From Cymbidium sinense (taxonomy: Eukaryota; Streptophyta; Magnoliopsida; Asparagales; Orchidaceae), in NCBI GenBank assembly GCA_021442155.1, contig JAKCPB010000331.1, positions 1-64,000 on the forward strand: a DNA stretch of 64,000 nucleotides, read 5' to 3'. Numbering within the stretch: the first letter of the stretch is position 1; the number at the start of each line of letters is the position of its first letter. The notes beneath the pieces are model-generated. The model saw only the letters and a list, made by a program, of their open reading frames with translations, was not told where the DNA came from and did not search any database. Position numbers and translations under genes: made by a program. Of this stretch, positions 40,656-51,300 are shown piece after piece.

Positions 40656-40943
40656 CTATTTATTTTTGGTTCTAGGACCGAGTTCTAGGGATCGACTCAC
40701 TCTCCAATTGTTTCTCATTATTATGAAAAGGTAACAAAGATAAAAATCTGAGCTTGTTTTATAGCAATAGTAATTAATCATTGTTGTTTCAAAGTTAACT
40801 ATTTGTCCGTCTAGATAATATTTTTCCTTGTTCACTAAGAAATGCTAATTAAACTCATGTTTTATAATCGATTCGATCCTCCGATTGGGGTAACGCGTTC
40901 TGAAAGATGCTTGGATTTTGAAAGGTTGTTTGGATTTATCCAT
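40656..40943 (-). pseudogene. rps18: rps18 (plastid ribosomal protein S18), frame-disrupted
   Basis: The minus-strand MDKSKQPFKIQASFRTRYPN corresponds to [22 protein letters not shown] with a frame change. Downstream IDYKT-MSLISI, SEQGKI, LTLKQQ-LITIAIKQAQI, FVTFS and ARTKNK-stop are recognisable. It is 288 bases long against about 306. It converges with rpl20. Confidence 0.9.
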
Positions 40944-41114
40944 GATTTGTTTATTCCTATATATCTATAGAAAATAATCTATAAAATAGAATACTTTTTT
41001 TATTCATTTAATTAAGATTCGAAAAATAGGATTTGGTTTGTATTATATATGTTAAGATGTAAAGTTCTTAGTCTTCCCACTATTTGTAAAAATAACACAA
41101 GCATTACGTTACAT

Positions 41115-41307
41115 CTATTTCTTTATTTCCCCATGAATTGTATACTTTTGACAATAGCGACAAAATTTTCTAAATTCTAGTTAGATTGGGTGTATTGTGT
41201 CGATTCTTTTGAGTAATATATCTAGAAATGCCCCGATTTTTTATTGACACCCTTTCAACACAACATTCCAAAATAACTATAATTCTAATATCTTTACCCT
41301 TGACCAT
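41115..41307 (-). pseudogene. rpl33: rpl33 (plastid ribosomal protein L33), frame-disrupted
   Basis: The minus strand reads [16 protein letters not shown] (family MAKGKDVRVTVILECTSC), then [16 protein letters not shown] and RYCQKYTIHGEIKK-stop in changed frames. It is 193 bases long against 201. The zinc-binding cysteines are partly lost through the indels. It lies between rps18 and psaJ as usual. Confidence 0.92.
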
Positions 41308-41899
41308 GAACATCCTTTTCATTTTGGATCGACTTCACTTTAGAACTCTCTTATTTTCTTTTTTATCCAGAACCAAAGAAAAAAGAAAAGAAAAAGAATC
41401 TATATTCTATATCTATCTTGTATTAACTTTATTAATAAACTATATTAATAAAAGTTATTAACTAGAAATGGAATTTGTAAATATTTTCTTTTCTAATTCT
41501 AATAATTCGAATGACTTATAAGTACTATAATCTAAAAAGAATTATTAATTAATATAACTATAAAGAAAAAGAGTCATATTCATTAATAGAATAATATTAC
41601 TAATAGAATAATATTACGAATATCATAATAATTAAATAATTAATTAATACAATTTTTTTTAACTATGAATTCTTCCTATCCTAATCTATCTTCTTCTTCT
41701 TTCTATGTTAAATTTATGGAACCTTGGATCCACATTTCCATTTATTTTCCCCAAAATTCTATCGTAGATTCAGTATTTTGAGAGGTTCATACACTCTTTC
41801 TTTTTTGAGAATAGAAAGAAAAAGGAGGCGAAATTAGCCATGTTACGTGAATTGTATCTCAAATCTTCTTCATTTTTTCTGATCAATAAAAGAATTCAA
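41308..41899. other. rpl33-psaJ spacer
   Basis: About 590 AT-rich bases. It includes a perfect tandem duplication of a 17-base word, TAATAGAATAATATTAC, at 41584-41617. No gene is seen. Confidence 0.7.
41584..41617. repeat. 17-bp perfect tandem duplication
   Basis: Two identical adjacent copies of TAATAGAATAATATTAC lie in the rpl33-psaJ spacer. This looks like replication slippage typical of plastid spacers. Confidence 0.9.
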
Positions 41900-42023
41900 T
41901 CAAGATGAAAAAAAAGGGAATGACAAGGCATCGAAATAAATGATTAATTTCTATCAATAGACTCTAAAGACCCAAACCATAGAGTGGTTGCAGTCATTGA
42001 GAGATATGTTTTATATCTCGCAT
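41900..42023 (-). pseudogene. psaJ: psaJ (photosystem I subunit IX), frame-disrupted
   Basis: The minus-strand ATG at 42023 begins MRDIKHISLNDCN, corresponding to [48 protein letters not shown] and LIEINHLF are recognisable in other frames, and DALSFPFFSS-stop closes at 41900. It is 124 bases long against about 135. Confidence 0.9.
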
Positions 42024-42360
42024 TGAAAATCCTCCTTCATCTTTTTTTTTTCTTATTTATTTCAATTCTTTATTTCTATTGTATATTGTAATACATATAT
42101 AGTCTCTAATACATAGATCATAGATAATCCGATATTTGAATTTTAGTTCAAGCTTATTTGTTTTGCTTGAAATGAAATTCTAATTAGAATTACTAACTAA
42201 AATGCATATATATGTACAATGATCCCATTCCATTTTATCGCCTCTAAAAGAAAATGCCAAAAAATTATCTACCTATCTATATAGAGATGGTAGAGCAAAA
42301 AAGAAGGATGTGGAAAACAAGACATGGATTTTATACAATGGACATACAACAATCTTTAAA

Positions 42361-42427
42361 AGTGATGTAATGACTTGGTAGCGTTTGTTTTGGGTACAAA
42401 ATGTCACGGTTCAAATCGTCATCCCTA
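42361..42427 (+). tRNA. trnP-UGG: tRNA-Pro (UGG), degraded
   Basis: The anticodon arm TTTGTTTTGGGTACAAA is intact with UGG. The acceptor and D arm are shortened (AGTGATGTAATGACTTGG against AGGGATGTAGCGCAGCTTGG), and the T arm has lost bases (CACGGTTCAAATCG). Confidence 0.88.
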
Positions 42428-42591
42428 CTATTCTTTTTCTCCTATGGGTTTAGGAGGTATTCATTGAATAAGATCGGAAATTTTGGACATAATTTTTCAT
42501 TTTGCATACTTATGCACACAAAACCCTGGGGTTAAAAAATCCTTTTCTTTACAATCGTATCTACATTTATAGGATATAAGAAAGCTCTTAG

Positions 42592-42640
42592 TTCTTTTAC
42601 GCGGTCTCAAAACCCGATGTGGTTCAAATCCTACAGAGTG
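42592..42640 (+). tRNA. trnW-CCA: tRNA-Trp (CCA), degraded, anticodon damaged
   Basis: It matches GCGCTCTTAGTTCAGTTCGG...GTTCAAATCCTACAGAGCG with several losses. The anticodon loop reads CTCAAAA instead of CTCCAAA, so one C of the CCA anticodon is missing. About 49 bases remain of 74. It lies next to trnP and petG as usual. Confidence 0.85.
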
Positions 42641-42749
42641 ATTTCGTTTATGTTATGTCAATTACAATGAAATAACTTAATAAAACAAAGTAGAATTGCA
42701 ACTTAAATTTGACCTCCCTGAGAGGTCAATCAAAAGAGATGTTACTTAA

Positions 42750-42854
42750 TCAAAGGTCCAACTGATTCACGCGTATTGTAAATATGCGGTTACAAATAAT
42801 CTGTTAAAAAAAAATTAGACCTAAGATGATTCCAAATAGAAAAACTTCAATCAT
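42750..42854 (-). pseudogene. petG: petG (cytochrome b6f subunit V), frame-disrupted
   Basis: The minus strand begins [16 protein letters not shown] (family [37 protein letters not shown]), then the frame shifts. VTAYLQYA and the stop after QLDL (TTGATTAA context, TGA at 42750) are visible. It is 105 bases long against 114. Confidence 0.93.
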
Positions 42855-43042
42855 TTCGATTTGCTTTAGGGAATAAAAATAGAGGTAAGATCTATCCCTA
42901 AATATTAATCAATTATCCATGAATCTCAATTATGAATTGGCAATTGGTGGGAAGAAACCATAGAATACCAAATGAAATATTATGAGAGGCTTTGATTTTT
43001 ATTTTTTGAAATTATTTATTGAATTTCATTTATTTCATTATT

Positions 43043-43133
43043 TCAAATAAGTCGTATCTTGTTCAAACCAATAAATATATATGGGGTTATAGTTGAAGCA
43101 GTAAAAAACCAAATAACTAGTTAGAATAGGCAT
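43043..43133 (-). pseudogene. petL: petL (cytochrome b6f subunit VI), frame-disrupted
   Basis: The minus strand begins MPILTSYLVFYCFN, matching [31 protein letters not shown] with an early indel. TITPYIFIGLNKIRLI-stop follows in the correct family frame. It is 91 bases long against 96. Confidence 0.92.
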
Positions 43134-43920
43134 GAAAGAGCTAAATTAGATATGTTCTTTTACTACATATATGAATAAAACATTTACCTAAGTCTCAATC
43201 CGAGATATGACGGTAAGAAAAACTAATTGAAAGAATTCGTTGAGTTCCAATTGAAAGTTCTTGATTAATCTCATTATGATGGACACTAAAAAAAAAAAAT
43301 AAAAAATATGAAATATAATTCTAATATATTAATTCCAATTAGCCAATGAAAAGTAAAGAATTAAATAGATAGGGATAGTAATAAGAATTTCCATTTCTAA
43401 TAATTACTATTTAGAATAGTAATAATAACTTTAGAAGTTTAAAATGAAATAGTATCGACATATTTGTCTATGAGCGAACAATTACCAATTACTTTAATAA
43501 AATGAGATTCAAAAAAATAAAATATGAACCGAACCACCATTTATAGATTTCACATAACATATAATGGAATATTATGAATATAATGAGATCTTTTAATCAT
43601 GATATCTCTCATTAATTATTAGAGCCCATCCATTCAAGATCTTTACTTTCTATTACTATGATGAATCCACTAATATAAATCTTACTTAATCTTATATTCT
43701 AAGGAAAATAAATTTATACATAGACAAGGGAGATATAGACATAGCATTTCCTTTTAATGATCGAGGCGTTGACTATAGGAAGGATAGCTATCGATTGGTC
43801 TACTCTAAATACACCTTTGGTACAAGATTGACGATCTCACAAAGATCCGATTAGTTTTAGATTTATTCCATCTTTAAGTCCCGCCTTTTTTTTTGAACAT
43901 ACAAGAATTTGTGGAGCTCG
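43134..43920. other. petL-psbE spacer
   Basis: About 790 bases between the divergent petL and psbE genes. The last part (AAGAATTTGTGGAGCTCG) matches the usual psbE leader. A less AT-rich stretch at 43755-43870 does not match any protein I recognise. The psbE operon promoter should lie here but was not assigned. Confidence 0.6.
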
Positions 43921-44142
43921 GCGTATAGCGGAGAACGTTCTTTGCTTATTACTAGTATTCTCTTGGATCATTCATAGCATTACTATACCTTCCTATTCAT
44001 TGCGGGTTGGTTATTCGTCGACGAGTTTAGCTCGATATTTTGGAAGTCCTCGCCAAATGAATATTTCAAGCGACAAAGGATTCCATTAATAACAGCGTTT
44101 GATTCTTTGGAACAACTCGATGAATTTAGTAAATCCTTTTAG
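43921..44142 (+). pseudogene. psbE: psbE (cytochrome b559 alpha), start lost, frame-disrupted
   Basis: The haem-binding alpha subunit of cytochrome b559. The conserved start MSGSTGERSFAD is damaged: GTATAGCGGAGAACG replaces it and no ATG remains. WIIHSITIP, containing the haem-ligand His, then GWLFVD, NEYF, GIPLIT and [18 protein letters not shown] (TAG at 44140) are readable. It is 222 bases long against 252. It is the first gene of psbE-F-L-J. Confidence 0.93.
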
Positions 44143-44153
44143 GAGGTTCCCAA

Positions 44154-44257
44154 ATGACCATAGATCGAACCTATCCAATTTTACAGAGCGATGGTTGGTG
44201 AATATCTACTGTTTCTTTTTTAGGTCAATATCAACAATGCAGTTCATCCAACGATAA
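44154..44257 (+). pseudogene. psbF: psbF (cytochrome b559 beta), haem-ligand region deleted
   Basis: It starts MTIDRTYPI 11 bases after psbE, the usual tight spacing, and ends with MQFIQR-stop. Between them RWLAVHGLAVPTVFFLG is cut: the bases after RWL jump to PTVSF, removing the codons around the haem-ligand His. It is 104 bases long against 120. Confidence 0.92.
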
Positions 44258-44278
44258 ACCTAATTGATTTATAGAGCT

Positions 44279-44381
44279 ATGATCTCGAATGAACAAAATG
44301 TTGAATTGAATCGTACCATATCTGTTGTTTATTACTCATTTTGTACTTGCTATTTTATTTTCCAATTATTTCTTCAATTAA
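44279..44381 (+). pseudogene. psbL: psbL (photosystem II subunit L), frame-disrupted
   Basis: It starts at a genomic ATG (44279) after the conserved TTATAGAGCT leader and reads M-S-NEQNVELNRT (shifted once), then LLLIFVLAILFSNYFFN-stop with indels. It is 103 bases long against 117. Some angiosperms encode this start as ACG and edit it to AUG. Here it is already ATG. Confidence 0.92.
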
Positions 44382-44494
44382 GAAAAGAAAAAAAGAAAGA
44401 GTAATAGTAGAATTCTCTTATCCCATTGGAAGGATACTATCCTCATAATTATCCATGACTATCTCTAGCATGACCACTTGATGAAAAGAAGGAA

Positions 44495-44605
44495 ATGATA
44501 CTCGGAAGGATTCCTCTTTGGCGATAGATGCTATCTTGTATTCACATGTCGGTTTAATAGGCATTTTCTTTTACGGATCCTATTAGGGTTGGGTTCATCT
44601 CATAT
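44495..44605 (+). pseudogene. psbJ: psbJ (photosystem II subunit J), frame-disrupted
   Basis: ATG at 44495 begins MILGRIPLW, corresponding to [51 protein letters not shown] and GLGSS are readable. The stop is lost (TCATCTCATATG), so the end is approximate. It is the last gene of the psbE operon and is followed by a strong hairpin. Confidence 0.88.
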
Positions 44606-44648
44606 GTATAATCATATGAAATATGAACAGATTATATTGTAGACATGA

Positions 44649-44676
44649 AAGAGTAAGAACTCGAGTTCTTGCTCTT
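44649..44676 (+). terminator. Hairpin downstream of psbJ
   Basis: A 28-base inverted repeat, AAGAGTAAGAACTC with GAGTTCTTGCTCTT, has no loop gap and one mismatch. It is placed about 45 bases after psbJ. Stem-loops at this point are typical plastid 3' processing and stability elements for the psbE-F-L-J transcript. Confidence 0.75.
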
Positions 44677-45173
44677 AGACTTTGATATATTCAAAACATA
44701 TGGAATCTCAGTCAACATAATCCAAATATTATATTTTTTAGAAATGGAAATGACAAAATGGATCCCTTTATGGATGTTTCAAGCCACTTTATTCTATTCC
44801 TTTTTCTTATGATGTTTTGAATAATTGAATCTATTGACCGATTCATAGTTTCTCGTTTCTAACATAATAATAAATATTATGTTCATATTTTGAATATGAA
44901 GCAACAAGAAAGGAGGAATCCATCGATTTTATGAAGAATCCAATACCTATGGATTTATCCTTATGAAACATCCTGCAAATCCTTTTCTTTTTATACTCAA
45001 CTCTTTCTACTAAACTAAAGCAAATAATTAAAAGAAAAAAACTCAAATAGAAAAAAAAAGAATAAAATAAACAAAGAAAAGACTTATAGAATTTTTTGAA
45101 TCATATTCTATATCATTCTATCGACAACAAGAAGTTGGCACTCTTACCAACTTTATTTTAAGGAATTCTAGAT

Positions 45174-46067
45174 CTAGAAATTCATTTCATACAACTCTTT
45201 TCAAACTGTTTCTTTTTGAACCAAAAGATTTGTGCCAAAATCACAGATGCCAAGAAGAAGAAGACCTTGGACTCGTAATGGATCTTGAAGCACTATTTCT
45301 GCGTCTCCACAAAACCTCCTATATTTGGATTACTTGTTAATGGTTGACCAAGCTTGATGGATTCACCTTCAAACAAGAAGTTTTGGTCCTGAGGTATAAT
45401 ATCAACCACTTGACGTCCTTGATGCATCAACTATGGTTATTTCATATCCCCTTTTTCTTTACGTGCTATTATGCTTACTATACCAGATGTAGCATTATAA
45501 AGCTGTATTACTCTTGCTACCATCAGATAAATCGACCCCTTCCTCTGTTCCCACCTACATATATGGAATATTTTAAGAAGTAAACTTTTTTTAGTGGCGG
45601 TGGGGAAAGAATAGGAAAGACGATTTCACTATATTTCGAAATAGGACCTATCACAAGAATATTTCTTTTATTAGGACGATAACACTTAAAAGAAAGATTG
45701 CCCATCTTTTCTTTCATTTCGAGAAATACGATCGGGGAGCTAATTCAAATCCCTCGGGTAAAATAAGAACAGCTCTACATTCAAAGCTCCTTTTACCATT
45801 AGCAAGAACTTGTTTCAGTTGCATATCATAAGGAATTGAACAACCGCTTCAAATACGTATCGAAGTACTTGCGAACTTCAATATCCACGCTTATTAGCTA
45901 AATGGAAATTGGCACATACAATTGCTTGTTCTCGTGGATTTTCATATCCTCGCAAAATGGGATATGCATTTGAAATAGATGCTCAGTTATTACATATATC
46001 ATGATCAATACAAAATGGATCGAGTCATCTGTTCTTTTACCCAAGAAAAAGTCTTTCTATTTTGCAT
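45174..46067 (-). pseudogene. petA: petA (cytochrome f), frame-disrupted, haem motif altered
   Basis: The minus strand starts MQNRKTFSWVKEQMTRSI at 46067 and ends ...EMNF-stop at 45174. Readable parts include FRLICANFHL-type sequence, [15 protein letters not shown], [38 protein letters not shown] and [15 protein letters not shown]. The covalent haem motif VCANCH appears as VCANFH, so its second cysteine is lost. The C-terminal membrane anchor is present in shifted frame. It is 894 bases long against about 963. Confidence 0.93.
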
Positions 46068-46297
46068 GGTCCAATCATTGATCCCGAATTTCTACAATAA
46101 ATTCGATAGGTAACGGTAGAATTCCCTATACAAGTTTGCCATTGTATTGATTTCTTGAAATAATTGTCGGTGGAATATAGTATGAATACCTTGAGTTGAA
46201 AAGGTAGAAGTATAAAGAATAAGTAAGATGAAAAATGATTTCTTTATACACAAGAAAGATTCGATTTGATTGATATCAAATAATGAATTATTCATTC

Positions 46298-46969
46298 TTA
46301 TTCATTCATTGAATGATAAATTACTACAAGCAAAGGAGATACACGATTTAAAAATGGAAGATCCAATATTTCACAATTGTATCTAGAATCCGAAAAGTGG
46401 AAACAAGACCGGATAATAATCGATCATTACGAGCCAATCCAAAATGGTTGTAGATTGAACCAATCATTAGTTCCCAACCATGGGTTGAGTGAAACGATCC
46501 ATAAATCATAACTAAAGAATTGAAAAAGCTTTGATTGTATCACTTAAGTTATAGAGAAATTCTGAATCGAAGAATTTAGAATGAAAAGTTCTTCATTACC
46601 CAAAAAAATAACCACTTAGTATAGCGAAAGCAGTTAGGTTTGTAGAGAAATGCAAAATTATATGGAAATGAGATTCATTTTGTCTTTGGACCAAATGTCG
46701 TTTCCTTGTGCATTCCTATCTGAAACCTTTGCATATGTGTCTCAGTACTCCTTTATCATTTTAGTCCAACGAAATAGTTCTTCTAATTCCATAAATTTTT
46801 CTAGAACATTTTTCTCTTGAATATCATTCAAAAGGATTTGGATTGCCGGTATTCCACCAATGAAGAACCCAAGTTTCTAGACATTTCTTAAATGAGAGAG
46901 AAACCCACCAGGGCAAAAAGAGTATAGACACAAGATATGGGAGGGAAGCCAATGCTTTCTTTTTTTCAT
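46298..46969 (-). pseudogene. cemA: cemA (inner-envelope proton-flux protein), frame-disrupted
   Basis: The minus strand begins [13 protein letters not shown] (family MAKKKAFTPLLYFASI). It continues with [15 protein letters not shown] shifted sequence matching [19 protein letters not shown], then [27 protein letters not shown] and VVIYHSMNE-stop. It is 672 bases long against about 690. It follows petA in reverse order as expected. Confidence 0.9.
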
Positions 46970-47660
46970 TCTGTCTCCATGATGTAAATTGTTAATGAAC
47001 CTTTTTCATTATATTCTATCAGATTTCTATGAAGCACGAATTATATATCAAGAAGAAGGTATCAAACCTATGGAACTTTTCCTATTATTATTTTTGTTTA
47101 AGAATTGAGTCTTTGATCTAGAATAGAACATACAAGAAAGGCCCTTTTTGAATGAAAAAAGAAGTCAATATTCTTTCCATATTCCACAGATCACAATTAG
47201 GCAAATTTTAACTGATTTCCCCTTCATTTATTCTTTTCGATGAATACTCAAAACCCATTTGAACTAACGAATATAATTTGGATTTAAGACCTCTACCAAA
47301 TCATTGAATTCTTTTATTTCTATTTGAATTCAAAAGATTTCTTGTCTAACGCAGATAGTATCAATTCAAAGGATGAATTATGTTTTACGAAAACAAAAGA
47401 CATGTTAGGATATTTGATGAATCTACACTACACTTATTAGACCTTTTGATAGTATAAAGAGTGAAGGCGACATGTGTATGCATATACAAAATAGTTTTTG
47501 TGTACAAATCTCTTTAATCTATTTTTTTTTTTCATATATTTAATTTGATTAATTCTATTAGATTTTAGATTTTATTAATATTGTTCCATATATGTTCTCC
47601 GATAGATGTATTAAGTTCCTTCTCTCATGATATTTATTCTTTAGTTTCTTTAAGTTCATT
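46970..47660. other. ycf4-cemA spacer
   Basis: About 690 AT-rich bases with no gene seen. This is longer than the usual ycf4-cemA spacer. Confidence 0.6.
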
Positions 47661-48169
47661 TCAAAATACTTCAATGGGCAAGAAATAGGCCAATTCGGCT
47701 TTTTTGTTCAATTTCTGGAGTCAAATTCTCATCGATGCAGACGGAATGGCTCCTTGGCCCCTAATTTACCATATAAAGGACACGAGGACAAAGACCCTCT
47801 CTCACCTCCATTATTGGATATCTTTGAAAGATCGAAGAAGATCTGCGAGATTTATTCCAGAAATCCCCAACGACAAAGGGACATTATCCCTTCTTTTCTA
47901 TCAAACCGGTCATAACCACTACATTCCATGAATTTGCACCACAAATAAGAACTAATGAATAGACCCGATTCCATAGAAAGACATCACGATCCCTTGGGGA
48001 AAAAAGAATTTCTTTGAGGCGAAATACGGATATCGATTTTTTACCAAGATAACTGGAAGTTCCAACCACTAAGAATCCTAGTGAACCTAAAAAAAGGATA
48101 CAGCCCGGAAAATTACTTATTTTTCGAGACCCGTTATAAGTTCTATCCATATATGTTCATGCAGTTCAT
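47661..48169 (-). pseudogene. ycf4: ycf4 (photosystem I assembly factor), frame-disrupted
   Basis: The minus strand shows [14 protein letters not shown], then [20 protein letters not shown], matching [46 protein letters not shown] and DRFDRKEG follow, then an end equivalent to RVPIEVF-stop at 47661. The conserved MTWRSEHIW start is altered (an ATG remains at 48169 but the frame is closed). It is 509 bases long against 555. The neighbours expected beyond it (psaI, accD) are absent. Confidence 0.92.
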
Positions 48170-48517
48170 ACTATACTAGATCCCGGTTGCATTCGATTGA
48201 AATTTATATTGGAATGGATAGAATAACCCAAATGGATTTGACTCGACTTTTCTTGCTTGATCCCTAAGTAACTTTCATTAACTAGCGACATTCATTAGAA
48301 ATAATTGGTTAGATACATTGAGTTTCTATTTCAAAGATTTTTCAAAAAAGATTTGCGGATCATTTTGAATTGAATCATTTAATTGATTAGCTATAACGCA
48401 TATACATGCATTAATATTATCCATCGATATACATAACAACGGTATACATAACAAAACAACTCTTACATTTGTTTTCTGGAAAGTCCACATAGCGAAACAA
48501 TGGAATTCATAGGTATA
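48170..48517. other. Spacer with junction between ycf4 and the extra psbC copy
   Basis: About 350 bases with no recognisable gene. psaI and accD, normally next to ycf4, were looked for and not seen. One plastid rearrangement junction lies here. Confidence 0.6.
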
Positions 48518-49797
<1,280 letters not shown>

Positions 49798-49977
49798 AAT
49801 AAAAGATAAATAAATAAGTCAAAATATTTCATGACCTTACTAAGGATTGATGAACTCTTTTTTTATATGAGACCTTTCTAATTGAATGAAAAAGAATGAA
49901 AAAATGGATATCATTAGATAGATAAAATAAAATTCTTTGGCTAATCCTACTTTATCTAATTTATTCTAAACCAAAGC

Positions 49978-50500
49978 TTAGTAATTGGTAATCGCTTCTT
50001 GAACCAAGGAAGGGGTTTTTCTTTTTCATTTGATTTGTTGAATCCATAACTGTTTGAATTGTATAATCTTCAATTATTGAAACCGGTAACCCACCTAAAG
50101 AAATTTGATTATAATTCAATTGTGACGATCATAAGTGGAAAGTTCATATTCTTGATCATTGATAAAGCTTTGTTGGACAATACTACCACGATTACATAAA
50201 AAAATAGACACCAAAATCAATACTATAATGAAGCGGTTGTTTTTCTTAATATCTTTTTCCAATTTCCAATCAACAATAGGAAGGTCTATTGGACATGACA
50301 CATACTTCACAAGCAATGCATTTATCAAATTCAAAGTGGATTCACCACGAAAATGCTTCGATGTGATTGATTTTTCATAAGGATATTGAATAGTTAATTA
50401 AACGATTTGTATGGGATAAGGTAATTATGAAACTTTGTCCAATGTACCTTCTCGTATTGTTTGTTTGCCATAATTCATGAACCCAGAATCATAGGTAACA
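49978..50500 (-). pseudogene. ndhI: ndhI (NDH complex 4Fe-4S subunit), frame-disrupted
   Basis: A ferredoxin-like subunit of the plastid NADH dehydrogenase-like complex. The minus strand shows MNYGKQTIREG-like, NPYEKSI-like, FEFDKCIACEVCV and CPIDLPIVDWKLEKDIKKN, with a frameshift between the first cysteine cluster and its CP partner. [11 protein letters not shown] and EEAITNY-stop follow. It is 523 bases long against about 543. The usual neighbour ndhG is missing: psbC copy 1 lies on that side. Confidence 0.92.
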
Positions 50501-50623
50501 TATTTTAGATATCCATCAATAAGATTGATGTTTATGTTTCTTGGGTGAGATAAGTTAGAAATATAGAATATTCATTATTGTTTTCTCTTAATTTCTTTTT
50601 ATTTCTACTTTTTTATTTCTACT

Positions 50624-51300
50624 TTATAGTGAAACAAGTTGAAAAGAAGTTGTCAATAATAGATTACCTAGAGAAATAGGTAAAAGAAATTTCCATCCAA
50701 GATTTAATAATTGATCCATTCTCATCCTAGGTAAAGTCCATCTTGTTGTGATAGGAATGACGTAAACAAATAAGCTTTTAATGTAATAAAGATACTAATT
50801 GCTATTACAAAGACTCTAAACATTTTATTTATTCCAAAAGTTCAGTAAGAGATATGCAGAAGAAAAATTCCACCCACCTAAATAAAGAAGCATTACAAAT
50901 AATGAAGAAACTAATAGATTTAGGTAAGAAGCAAGATAAAAGAATCTATTTTATACCAATATTCGGTTTGATAACCCTACTAATTCCTCCTCTCGTAAAT
51001 CAAAGGTAATCTTTCACATTCTGAGAAGATATTAGAAAAACTAGAAATCCTATGGTGGCCAGATTTCATCCCCAAAACCATATTTGGGGTGCCTCAATTA
51101 TATCAACTGTACTTGAACGTTAGATAATTCTAGTCGATGATAACATCACGCTCCCATCGTATTCCAAAAGCAGTACATGAAACCTAAGCTTCATAAGTCC
51201 ATGGCCACAAAGAAATGTAAGGTAAGGACTAGTTTAGGATTCTTGCTCTCCTTGGACCCTAGGTAAATACAATGAAAAGATAAACTGGATGTTGGAGAGT
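50624..51300 (-). pseudogene. ndhA: ndhA exon 2 and 3' part of its intron, frame-disrupted; exon 1 absent
   Basis: A membrane subunit of the plastid NDH complex. Exon 2 (50624 to about 51130, minus strand) matches SSTVDIIEAP, GFWGWNLW, FLISSLAECERLPF-like, ELVGLSNRILV-type shifted sequence, [17 protein letters not shown] and [22 protein letters not shown]. Upstream, to about 51300, the domain V/VI-like end of the group II intron is recognisable (GAGCGTGATGTTATCATCGA before the exon). Exon 1 and ndhH do not follow. Exon 2 is about 507 bases against 540. Confidence 0.88.

Noticed and set aside
41228..41461. 77-residue open frame on the + strand
   Set aside because: It is antisense to rpl33 and continues into AT-rich spacer.
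43755..43870. Possible remnant gene in the petL-psbE spacer
   Set aside because: It is less AT-rich than its surroundings, but no translation in any frame matched a plastid family I know, so it is left as spacer.
48170..48517. psaI or accD next to ycf4
   Set aside because: I searched for both by their conserved sequences and recognised neither.
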